Shown here one piece after another: positions 12,353 through 23,700 of a DNA stretch of 64,000 nucleotides (positions within the stretch are counted from its first letter, which is position 1; the number at the start of each line of letters is the position of its first letter). The stretch covers positions 5,917,754 through 5,981,753 of the forward strand of contig CAJINV010000005.1 of assembly GCA_905178155.1 (NCBI GenBank), written 5' to 3'. A model generated the notes under the pieces. It was not told the origin of the DNA. It worked only from the letters and a program-made list of their open reading frames with translations, and did not search any database. This stretch comes from Amoebophrya sp. A120. Its lineage: Eukaryota > Sar > Dinophyceae > Syndiniales > Amoebophryaceae. A program made the translations under genes and the position numbers.

Positions 12353-15300
12353 TCACTTCAACGTAGTTGATGTCGTGCTGTCCTGCACAAACAACGACCC
12401 ACCTACCAGTGGACTGCTCCCTCGCTCGGACTCGAAAAACAGCGACATCCTTCGCTCGTACATTTTTTCCTTTTCGTCCTCGTAGTCCAATTCTGTAATC
12501 GCCGAATGGGTCTGCCAACACTCCGGAATGGAGTTGTCATCCTCTACAAGCTCGAAGGGAAACAAGACCACGGACGGCTCATAGTCTTCTCCTAGGTCGA
12601 CGTCGTTTTCAACTGCAATATCGCAGTTATTCTTCCTCGTTGTGGTCCGCCTTCCAGAAAATTCATATTCATGAAATTTCTCTCCTCCACCTTCTTGCCC
12701 CTGCTCATCATGTTCGGGATTATAGCTTTCGTTCGCAAATTGAACTTCCGAACTGTCCTCAATTTCCTCGAACTGAAAATCATCCTCAACCGGGGGGAGG
12801 TGGTCCAGTTCGTGGCCAGTAACGTCATCTTCGTCCTCGTTGTACTCGCCCCCGTCCCCGTGGAAGTTGTGTAGTTGACCCTCGTCCACCTCGTCACAAG
12901 GATCATGCTCTTCGTTTCGCTCGTGGTCTCCTGCTTCCTCGTAAAAATATTCCTCCTGGCTGAAAGAACATCTCCTGCGCATTGTCTGGTGAAACTGGTC
13001 CTGGTCCGCCACAATAATCGTATTTTCATAACCCGGAGGTGGGTCGTGTGGGTCCTGATCTAGCAGGCTGCTAGCTGGCCGGGAAGTACTAGCTGCTGCA
13101 GGTAGCGAGCGGCTTCTAGGCTCAGGTGTGATCATCATGTCATTTGTAGTAGTCGACATCCCGCCCCCGCCGGGAAAGGGCTGGTGCAGCAGCGTGCCGT
13201 AGTTCCTCCAGGTCTGCAGCGTGGCTTCCCGATGCTGGTCTGTATCATGTGTTGTATGATCAGCCTGGTGCATCACGCAATCTTCGATATCAGCGTCTAT
13301 GTCTTCGTTCTGGTTTATTCGGTGCTGAATGCTAATATTTTCAACCCTTCTCCGTGTCCGTTCCTCCTCGACGCTGTCTTGGATTTTGTTAAAGAGCACA
13401 TTCGTCGAGGTGTAGTGACGGGCGCGTGATGAAGTACAACTACGATTGATGTTCTGATCACGATCATCATGATCTTCCTCCTCGTCAAAAAACGCCCCAC
13501 TGCGTTCTTCGGCCTTTTGTGCTGCTCGGGGGAAATAAAAGTCGCGACCTACGAGGTGGTCGTCCTCCTCTTCTCTGCCGCTGCTGTTCCGCCACTGACC
13601 CAAATAGGGTTGGTTGTGGCTGTACTGGGTTTTCTTGTTTTCAATGAACTTATCCTGCCGAGGATCATGGGAAGAACGGTTGACAAGATCTTCACTCCTT
13701 GCTCGTCTGGCGTTGTAGTTGTACCGAGGCCCGCCTGTCCTCGTGGTGACACAAGCAGTACTTCCAGCCGCATTGATGTGCAACTGCGATGTTGCAGCTG
13801 CTGTTTCTGCTGCTGCAGCCGCGGCTCTCCGTCGTCTTGCGGCACGCCGGCCGCCCCTACCTTTGTTGCCGCCCTTGCCGCCTTTTGCTGCAGAAAAAGT
13901 AGCGGCCGTGTTGTTGTTCTTGTTCTTGCCAGCTGCATCGAAAGAACTCCGGCTGCTGGTATCCTTGTGATTTCTGGAACAGGAGGACGAATCGACACGA
14001 TAGCGATAAGTGGTGGAATATGCAATGCAAATATGTCTGGGTCTGGAAGAATGAAGCCTGTCATGCGAAATCTGGATCACGAGATGAAAATCTGTGTTGC
14101 ATGAACGCCAACAGTTACCCAGCTCTCGCTAGGCAAAAGGGGAATTTCTCATGCGGAAGCGGCATGGGGAAGGTCTTAAAGAATCTGTGATGCTTCTGCC
14201 TGCATTACAGACCATGAGTGTGGTCCGCGAGATGCATGACAAATCTCGCAACTTTCGAGACCGAGACATTTTTGCATTTGATATGGAAGTAGTTTTTCCA
14301 TTCGCCTTTTTCACACCAACCTTCGATAATTTCGAAGAGGAGCTTGTGCTACCGCTCCGGACAAAGAGATGAGCTCCTGCTGGTGCCTTCTTGCTGTAGT
14401 TCTTGTTTCTGTTTCCTCTCTTGTTCGTCCAAGAACTCCTTGACTGCTTGTTGTTCAACATCGTAGAAGTTGCTACAACAGTACTGCTTTTCCGGGTCTC
14501 GGCTGTGGTGCTGGAGAAACAAGAGGAGGAACGGTTATTGTAGTTCGCCATATTTGTATTGCTGGTTGGCACACCCGCATAATGTTGGTGGGTCTTGTTG
14601 TAAGAGTTGTGCTTCTTGTGACCACCTTGCTGTTCCCCACACGGAGTGCTAGTGCTGCGCTGCAGCATCACACCACCATTTGTTACGTGATACTCCTGTT
14701 GATCACGGTACTCATTTTCGCAAGAGCTTCTCCCATGGTTGTGCTCCTCCTCGTAAAAATAACTCGCAGGAGAACTACTTCTCTCCGACAAAGACTGCCA
14801 AGTTGACCTGCTGTTCGGAACTACTGGCACTACAGGAGGTGAGCTCCTACTCTTTTTCAGCCCCTGACTCTCCGTTTTGTAAAAAAAAGAGGACGACGAG
14901 GGTGCCCGGGTGGTGGCGGTCGTAGAGGAAGTTGCTCTTGTTGTCCTGGATTTTTTCTTCCCTGTTAGTTCTACATCACGTGGTTGATTTTCAACATGTT
15001 CCTCTTCTTGTCCTCCGGAACTGCAAGTCGTGCAGGGGTCGTGAGGAAGATTCGACATAGAAGAAGGAGTGTAACCCGCGACCATGTGCGCCGAGCAGTA
15101 AGAAGGAGGTGCACAACTTGTCGGATGAATAAAACCAACGTAAGGCAGTCCCGCTGGTGCAGGCATGACCATGGCCGGTGGCGGTAACAAATGCGATGCG
15201 CTGTGGAAGCTGGTTAGACGTGGGTCAACACAGGGGGTTTGGTGGTGGTAAACAGCTGGCATACAGCTGGCCGGGACTCCTGTGGCGGGGCAGGGTGGCA

Positions 15301-15934
15301 CTAGTAACCCGGCGGGTAAAGCTGGTGCTGAAACTAAAGCCATTCCGACTTGGACTGGATGGTGCCCCGCCGCGGTCAACATCCGATTCTGTTGCTGTTG
15401 CGCCATCATGTGCTCCTGTTGGTGATGCAGCGCTTCTGCAGTTGCCAATGCCGCCTGTTGTTGGGCTCCCATTAGTTGCGCTGTCGTGAAGCCCCCGAAT
15501 CCAGAAAAGCACGACGAGGAGGACCCTGGTGTCGGCAAATGCTGGTGCTGGTGGTGCTGTATACAACATGAATTTGTCGCGGCACTGCCAGTAGAAAACA
15601 CAGCTCCTGTGGTGGAAAAAGAAGAACTAGCGAAAGATGAAACACGACTACCGCAACAGCCTGGGTGTAATGATGAATGTTGTGCCATCATGGTGCCAGA
15701 GGCTGTCGACATAGCAGACAGACACCGCTCCCTCTTGGCAGCTGAAGCGCGCCTCGTGCGTCGTTGTACATCGACATGCTGGTGCTGTGCGGTGGAAGAT
15801 GCTGTACTAGACTGCTGCCGTTCGTGCTCCTGGTGTTGCGGATGAAGGTTGGGGCAGTAGAAAGAAGACGCGCTCTGCTGCTGCAGCTGGTACGCAGGAG
15901 CCGCGGCGGGGTTGTTAGTGTACGAGTAAAACAT
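12353..15934 (-). CDS. Gene R: His/Gln/Ser-rich low-complexity protein, two exons (about 1,103 aa)
   Basis: Exons 15934-14284 and 14013-12353 total 3,312 bases, in frame after removal of the introner and one copy of its TSD. The first ATG in the open frame is at 15934 (MFYSYTNNPAAAP). The N-terminal half is rich in Gln, His, Ser and Met with HQ runs; the middle has poly-Ala and Arg-rich stretches (RRAARRRRAAAAAAE) and the C-terminal half is acidic. The end contains a more ordered segment (SVVLFPFELVEDDNSIPECW). No domain was recognised. The composition suggests a nuclear regulatory or RNA-binding scaffold, but this is only an inference from composition. Confidence 0.6.
14019..14283. mobile_element. 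Introner in gene R (265 bp, TSD TGGAA)
   Basis: Ends TATGCAATGCAAATATGTC and, inverted, TATCAAATGCAAAAATGTC; flanks TGGAA at 14014-14018 and 14284-14288 are identical. The subterminal words GTCTGGGTCTGGAAG mark the largest subfamily in the window. Removal of 270 bp joins GKTTS to TTYRYRVD. Confidence 0.9.
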
Positions 15935-17800
15935 GATCCTAGTACAGCTTGAACTTGTGCTTTGCTGCTTGAGGACCAATAAATAAATCAAAAAAAATAT
16001 ACAAAGTGCTGGAGCTGGCGGTGACCGTTAATAAACCAGATTTCTATACAGGTTCTTGTTTGGTTTCTGTCGCTCGCACGCAAATTAGAGAAAAAAAAAC
16101 ATGTCAAAAAATTGCTCATGGTTGCTTAGGGCTTTGCGGTTAGTCGTGAGAACTTGAAGGCAGCTCAAGTAGTTGTAGTCGATCACGCTCGCAGCCACAG
16201 TAGTTTTAGATAAAACGGTGATTAAGAGTACTCGCTTGTTGTGCTAGATTGTTTTTCACATTTTACAACGGTAGCATAATCGTTATAGTACAAAAAAAAG
16301 TTGTTCTACGTTACATTCATTCTACTTGTTGTTCTCACATGTTGTTGAGTTCCAGACAAGCTTTCTCCGTCGTTGTGGTAGGATAGAAGTAATGTAGTGC
16401 GGATCATCCAAATCAGTAGAGGCTGTGACTGTGTGGTACAATTACAAATGGGAATAACGTAAAAAAGGTAGTGGTATGTAAAGAGACTTAGACGGCTCTC
16501 ATTTTTCGGTACTACAGAACGACAATCCGAGAGCAGCGCATTGCTTTCGGAAGGGAAATGCTTGCAGGTCACGAAACGAATAGTGCAGTTGTTCTTGTTT
16601 TGATGCCGGGAAATAGAAGAACTATGCTGAGAAGACTATCTTAATCTTCCTCTTTCTTTGTCTTTCTCTTTCTAGGAAAAAAAAAAAAATATAAGCTCGT
16701 TACAAGTGGCGTCCTAGTTGCTGATATTTGTAGAACTTATACTGTCGCCTCTTAGTTAAAATCTATATCATACAACCGTTCTGTCTTCTGGTCTCATATG
16801 CATATTAGTCACGTGCTCTCCTCGACTACGTCCTCCCTGCCAGTGGCGTACTCGCCACCTGTAATTCAAGGTTTTTTTCAAATAAAGAAATGAATTTGAA
16901 TACGGGAGTTCAGGTTTCACATCCATCAGCAGTTCTATTTCATCTTCGTGAGGATCTCTTTGAGATCTACTTGTTCGGGCTCTTTGATCTTTCTCAGAAA
17001 AGTAGGATCTACTGATTTTCATCATCCGTCCGCCTCCGCCCGCAAAGTTTGAACTTGGCGCGCGCCCAAGTAGTGGGTGGCTAGGATCTAGAACAAAGAT
17101 CTTTTGGAAGGCTCGGGGACCGAATGTTTTTTGAGCCGTGGGGTTCTCACAACTGGATCCAGCTAAAAAGATTTAGATTGGGTTATATCACGTTGATCTT
17201 GATGGCGAAAAGTTATTTATTAGATCTGTTTCTTTATTTCAAGGCTCTAGATCGCACGACCGCCGATAAGCTGCACTACTTCATCCTCTTCCATTCATTT
17301 TATCCCTGAGCGGCATCTATATGATTTCCTTCGTTCTCACCAAACACTAACCCTATCGGTAACGCAATTTCGTTAAAATGATCCTTCTGGTCGCACAACA
17401 GTCGCGCTACTGATCAAAAACATGGCAAAGCTAAAAGACTTCAAAAGTCCGCAGAACAGGTCGGAAGTACTCCGACCGATCGACAGCAGAGATGATGTAC
17501 TTCATAAAGTAGTACAGCACGCGCAGGGCCATGTGCTTTTACTTTATTCGTTGCCAACATTCTTGATCTTGAATAAAAACGACCACATTTTTGCACCACT
17601 TCTAGTAAGCCGGATGTTTATGTTTTTGAAATAGAAATCTAGGATTGTTCGCTTGCGCTTCTGATGTAGTGGAAATAAGACATCAATGACATGATTCCCG
17701 ACCTTCACCTTGTTCTGACGTAGCCACTACTCGTGGCCATATCAAAAATGTTACGGACGACGAGCTCCCGCTTCCTCAAAGTTGTATTAAACATGGTTCC
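15935..17800. other. Region between R and B
   Basis: AT-rich with long A tracts. One minus-strand frame, 17025-16768 (85 codons, MMKISRSYFSEKDQRARTSR), has an ATG and a charged composition and could be a small gene, but nothing else supports it. I see no other gene. Confidence 0.3.
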
Positions 17801-20684
17801 TCATGACCCCGTCGTAGTTCCAGCCCCCGCGGCAGCCGAACTTCCACCTCCCTGAGCTACGCCGGCCGCTGCAGCTGCACCTTCTCCTGTAGTTCCTGGG
17901 TTCGCGGCGAACATTGCAGGAGGAACACCACCAACAGCACCAGCCGGACCCGCCACACCGGCTCCTGCGGGCATCGGCATGTAGATGGTTTGGATGGTCT
18001 GTTGCCCCGTCATGGGATCGATCGTGGCAATCTGCTGTGGTACCAACATCATCGGTTGGGCGGCGCCGGGGGGCTGCATCAGCATGGGCTGGGCAGCGAA
18101 CGCCGGTTGTAGTTGTGGTTGCTGGTGCATCATCGGAAAATTCGGGACGGATGCGGATGGCGTCGTGCCTGGCTGCACTGGTTGCATGGGCATTTGCATC
18201 ATTGGTTGCTGTGGTTGCATCATCATCGGCTGCATCAGGGGTAGTTGTTGCGGCGCAAACATTGCACCTGTCTGCGGCTGTGCTGGCTGCTGCTGCTGTA
18301 TCCACAGTAAATTTCCTGTACACGTACAAATGCGGTCTCTGCATGGCAAAACTTGGCTTCGATCCTAGTTTAGCATAACAAGTTTCACACTCCAAATGCG
18401 GGAAATTTGTGATGCATCTTGTACATGTACGGGAAATTTGTAATTGTATTGCATATGCTGTACAGTCATGCTATTAACCACGTTCGCAAACGCGTTGAAA
18501 GTTGGAGCCTGTTGTAGAGGTTCTTGTCCTTCTTGCGCCGCAGGAGCTCCAGTTACAACTGAGCTTACTGCAGCCGCCGTTCCTGCTGCCGCACTGTCAT
18601 CTGCTGCGTTCGTACTATTCTGTTGCTCCGACGCAAGCTTGTCTCTGGTCTTCTTATACGGACCCCTGACATATGCGCTAGTTCTCGTGTATGACAGTCC
18701 ACTTGCAGCTTTTGCCTTCGCAGCCTTGGCTGGCTTCACCGAGACAAGTGCAGTACTAGATGAAGATGATGCTGCGGCAGGAGCCCCGCTAAGAGTACCT
18801 GTTTTGTTAGAGGAGGAGGTCGCGGCGGCGGTATTGGTAGTTCCTGCTACTTGTCCTCCACCTCGCTGACTCATCTTATTGCTCCTGCTAGCTGCCACAA
18901 ACCGCTCCTGAATCACCTTATCTCCCTCCATAATCCGCTCAATGTCCTCCCCCAACAGATTTCGTTTGCTCTCGCTGATCAAGACATTCGGGCCGAGAAA
19001 GTACTGCTTCTTCTTTATGCATTGCGAATATGTCTGGGTCTGGAAGGATGCGAGGTTTGCGCTTGCCATGCGCATTTTGCATGACTCCTGATGTCTGTGA
19101 TGCATGCCCTAGCGTCACAGATTTTGGGAGGGCTTCCTGATGCCTATACCGCATGAGAAATGTCCTCTCTCCGGGGGAAAAACTGGACCTCTTTTGCTGT
19201 TCATCATGCAATACAGATTTATTGCAGAATCCAAATCCAGCATCACAAGTTGCAGTCTTCCAGACTCAGACATATTTGCAGTGGATATTCTTCGGAATCA
19301 TGCGGTTCGGGAATTCGGAGAGGGCGGGCTTGGTTTTGATCTTGTTGTCCTCGGAGACAGGAGATACAGTGTCCTTGTTCGTGTTCCCCTTAGCTGACTT
19401 CATCATCTTTCGGCCAGAGGTGGTCGCGGCTCCTTCTGCTAGCAAAAGCGAAGCTGTTGTACTTTTTTTTTCTACTTTCGGATTCCCCTCCGTATCGTAG
19501 TCCGTCAGCATCTTCAGCTGATCTAAATCCGCCTGCGTTTTCCGTCCCTTGGACGCCCGCACGCGCTCCGCCCCGTTGCGGTCGAAGAGAAGCGGATTTT
19601 TCCTCCTCTTGAAAAGTTTTGGCTTGAACAGCTTGTACTTGGAAAAGAAATTTGGAGCTCCTGCGCTACCAGCTACTTTGGACGCCGATGCAGCTGCACC
19701 TGCTCCTGCTGTTCCTGCTGCGTCGTCGTCGTGGTCAGCATCTTGATCTTCATCCCCGTCGTGGTTCGCAGAAGTCGGCAGCTCACGTCGGCCATTGTAA
19801 AGTTTTTCCAGAATCGATTTGGTGATTTTGATTTTGTTCACCTTCGAAGTAGCTACCCCTCCCGGTCCACCTCCAAAACTCCCGTAGAAATTCTGTTTCG
19901 GCACGCAGAGTCCCACCTCCCGTTTCCATTTCGAAACCACCAGCGGCCGCTGTTTCTCGACGTGCAGGTTCAGCTCCTGAATACGCAATACACGCCGTTT
20001 CGTGTCGATGAGGTCCTGTTTGAAATCGTCCTTGAACGGGAGATCGTGGAAGAAAAGCGGGGTTGTGTACAGAAATTCGCTGGCCAGACGCTTTTTCCAA
20101 TTCGTGAGACCAGGAGTAGTTGAGCCTCCCCCGCCTGGCTGGATTAATATCTCGTCTTCGGAGTCGTTCGTCTTCTTGTCGTGCAACGAAGATGAACCTG
20201 CTCCGAAGTAGCTCCTCTGTTCCAACACCAATCCCAAGTCCCGACTTGCAAACAACTCCTCCATCGGCAGAATGGGCAACACGGCGTACAGGCGTAAAAC
20301 CGACCGCAGCCAGGGCAAGGCCGTGTCGAAATCGTGGCGGGGTAGGAACTCGCAGTTAGCGTAGTGATGGAAAGAGTGGTCAGCCGTGTCAGTCTGAGTG
20401 TTTAAGTTTAATATCATCGGAGGTGCCTGCACTGTCGCGAAGGGGCAGAAACGACGGTCGAAGAAGAAGTCGGGTCTGCTGGAGGAGCTGATGTTCGGTG
20501 TTGATGATTTACTTCTTGTAGTTCCCTTCTTTGCGCCGTCCTTTGCGTTCTTTTCCTCTATAATTTCCTCAGTCCCAGTTGTATAGCTGGTGTTCTCCTC
20601 AACCAATCCGTAGCAGGGGTCAATCACGTATCGTGCAAAAAAAGTTGTGTTTTGAAGTGTAACAAATTTGGGCATCATATTCAT
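17801..20684 (-). CDS. Gene B: three-exon protein with Gln/Met/Pro-rich C-terminus (about 814 aa)
   Basis: Exons 20684-19288, 19010-18456 and 18293-17801 total 2,445 bases, a multiple of three. The ATG is at 20684 (MNMMPKFVTLQNTTFFARYV) with an in-frame TGA just upstream. Exon 1 has an ordered region (SFHHYANCEFLPRHDFDTAL, WLRSVLRLYAVLP) followed by a basic region (KLFKPKLFKRRKNP). Exon 2 continues KKKQYFLGPNVLISESKRN, then Ala/Ser/Thr-rich sequence with a basic patch (RGPYKKTRDKLASEQQ). Exon 3 is almost entirely Gln, Met and Pro (QQLPLMQPMMMQPQQP), reminiscent of transcriptional activation or RNP low-complexity domains. No known family was recognised. It starts 115 bp after the stop of gene A on the same strand. 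Confidence 0.65.
18299..18455. mobile_element. Introner in gene B (157 bp, TSD TGCTG)
   Basis: Starts TATCCACAGTAAATTTCC and ends with the inverse of TATGCAATACAATTAC; inner ends TTTCCCGTACATGTAC are shared with the element at 35796. Flanks TGCTG are identical. Removal of 162 bp gives SMTVQQQQPAQPQ. Confidence 0.9.
19016..19287. mobile_element. Introner in gene B (272 bp, TSD TTCTT)
   Basis: Ends TATGCATTGCGAATATGTC and, inverted, TATCCACTGCAAATATGTC, then GTCTGGGTCTGGAAG-type words. Flanks TTCTT are identical. Removal of 277 bp joins RMIPK to KKQYFLGP in frame. Confidence 0.9.
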
Positions 20685-20798
20685 AATGCAGTGAAGACAA
20701 CATCAACACATCAAGCAAGAGTAGACAACTACGAAGCACCAAAACTTGTACTTGTACAACTGCAGAAGTAGACCCTGCTGCACATTAGAGAAAATCTG

Positions 20799-23700
20799 TC
20801 ATGCGTTACTGAAGCCCTCAAATAAATCGTTAACGCTTAAAAATACACTTTTTCTGTTTGATACCACATGCAGCCCCTCCGCGGAGGAAACGGTGGACTC
20901 AAAGGTTCGGGCGTACGGATGTTGTAGTGCAGTCGATGAAACCGCTCCTGATGACTTTGATTTATTTCCACACCTCTTCACCTTCTTCTCCAGATTTTCG
21001 AAAAACGTGGACGCGCTGAGCCGCTGGCCGTGAAAGTCGCCGATGGATTCCATGGGAACGCGGAAGTACATCGAGAAAACGCCGTAGGTGGTCTTCTTTT
21101 TGGTTGCATCTGAAGGAGCTTTCGCCTTACTACACGAGGAACTTGATGTTGTACTAGGAGCGGTATACACCCCCTGTGGGTAAAACCACACCTCCGCGGG
21201 GTCGTGGCGGTCCAGGATTTTCGCAACGGTGTCTACAAGAATCTTCGGGACGTGGTATCAAATGCAAAAGTGTCTGGGTCTGGAATGTTGATGCCGGGTT
21301 TGTCATGCATATTTTGCATGACCCAGGATGTCTGTAATGCATGACCCAGCATGGCAGATTTTTAGAGGGCTTCCTGATGCCTATTCCGCATGACAAATGC
21401 CCTCCCCGCGTAGCACAAACTAGACTCCCCTTGCTGATCATGCAATACAGATTTTTTGAGAGTCCAAAGTTAGCATCACAAGCTCCAACCTTCCAGACCC
21501 AGACATTTTTGCATTTGATACGTGAAACTTCTCCACGAATTTCTCGTGCAGCTTCCACCCGTGGGTCTTCACCGCGATAACCTTCTTCTTGTTTGTCGAC
21601 ACATTTGCTGACGAAGAGGCCGCAGGCTTGAGAAGAAGACTTGTATTTGAGGACGCTGCACCCGGGACGAGATGATTCTTTACCGAATCCAAATCGAATT
21701 CGTCCCTCTCGCTGCTGCCGATTTTCACCACAGTTCTATTTCCCGCAATGTAGTTGTTCTGTGATTTCTGACCCGCCGTATTTGATCCCGCCGCAGCCCG
21801 TTTTTTCTTCGTAGTTGTCCCTGCCGCGGCGGAGCTACTGGAAGAAGATGAAGCTCCCCCACCACGAGCGCTTTTTCCACCAGGTTCGAATCCTGCTTGA
21901 TCCTGTTCTTCAGGACCACTACTTCTATCGCCCACCACCACCACATCGTCAAAGCACGTGAGAATCTTCCGCTTCTCAAAGTTTTCCTTGTCGATTTCCT
22001 CAAAATCCTTCAGCAATTTCTCGTCCACATTCGCTTCATTGACCGCAACGCCGGTCGAGTCGAACAGAGCGCGTTCTGGGATCAGAAATCTGTGCAATTT
22101 CATCGAAAAAGCAGTGGAGAAATCATCCTCGAGGACGGCTGGATTTTCAATCATCGTCGCGGTACTAGTAGTTCCAGTAGAACTTGACGACGGTTGTACA
22201 TCTACTCCTGCCCTAGACAAGAAATCTTCCCCCACTTCCACAACTTTCCCCCGTGCATAATCCGGGACGATGTTCAGTCTTAGCAAACGCCAAAACGCGT
22301 GGTTCGCGCGGTTTTGGTGCAGGAAGGCACGGAGAATGGTTTGCTGCTCAAAGTAGGTGGTGAGCAGGTTCTTGTGCAGGTGCTCGATCTTCTTCGGGTA
22401 GGCAAATTTGTCCTGGTCGGGATCGGTGTGGTAGTTCGGGCAGGGATTGAGCATCTCATCCAGTTTGAAGCGGGACACTTCCCGCCAAAATCGGTGTGCG
22501 TTATACATTGCAAAAGTATCGTACTAGTGTGGGTCGCGTGACAAATTAGCTCAGTATGAAGAGAAATGGAGTCTGTCATGCTGATTTGCCTTGAGATGGA
22601 GGTTTGTAATGCATGACTGCGATCACTACGAGTACGATACTTTCGCATTGGATACGCGTATAGCTGCTGCGATTTCAGATTTGGCGAAAACTGCTGCTTG
22701 TCGTTCGTACCGGTCTGATGCCCAACATCTTCCGTAGTTCTTGTGTCATCAAAATCATACACCACGGGGCGGTAGGGATAGGGTTTTGGAAGGCGGAAGT
22801 TTTTTGATGACGACGACGACGACGACGTAGAAGTACTAGCTGCACTCGAACTCGTGCTATCACGGTAGGAAACTTTTGGAAAGTATCGGAGCGGCTGGGA
22901 AGTGGACTCTGCCAGTGTAGTTGTTGTACTGGAGGTGGAAGATGCACCAGCTACTGCGCTTGCTACCTTGTTCTTTGAAGTAGAAGCTGAAGCAGTGGTC
23001 GCTCCGGACGATGAACTCGTCGCGGAAAGTAAAACAGCGTTTCGAAAAATCCGCTCCATCTCCCCTGCCTCGTACGGCATGGGCTGGTGCGCAAATCTGG
23101 AATCAATGTATTCGTCGGAAGTCGGCTGGAGTGGGGGCGACTGGGGCAGCTCTACCGACTTTTTCCGGGCGGTGGTGGAGGACTTGTTTTTTGAGTCCAC
23201 CTTGTCTTTTGTTGAGTTCTTTTTTCCTGCTGCAGGCCCTGCTGCTGCTGCTGCAGCTCCCATTTTGTTCATTTTGTTTTTGCTTCCTGTTTTGGTGTCT
23301 GCAGGGGCATCTTTTTCTTTATTCTGTTTTTTCCCGGATTTACTGGTCTGCTCCTCTTTCAACTTTTTTTTCTTGACTGCTGTTCCAGCATTTTTGTCCT
23401 GTGCAGCTGCCGGGCTCTTTGCATCGTCATGACCTTCTTCATTATCGGCCGAAGCACGACGATCATTCCCGGAGAGACCAACTCTTTCCCCCCGCCAGAC
23501 CCCGTCGCCAAACCGTTCTTCTAAATACTCCTTCTGTTGTTTCCGCATTTTTTTCTCCGTTTTCTTGTCCAACAACATTAGTGCGACCTGGAGCTGATAC
23601 AGCAGCTCTTCCGCCTGCTCGGTTTCCTCTTCGTCGTAATAGTCGTGGGGATCGGGGTTGGCAGTAGTTGTATTTGAGGTGCTCGCTTTCATATCATCTT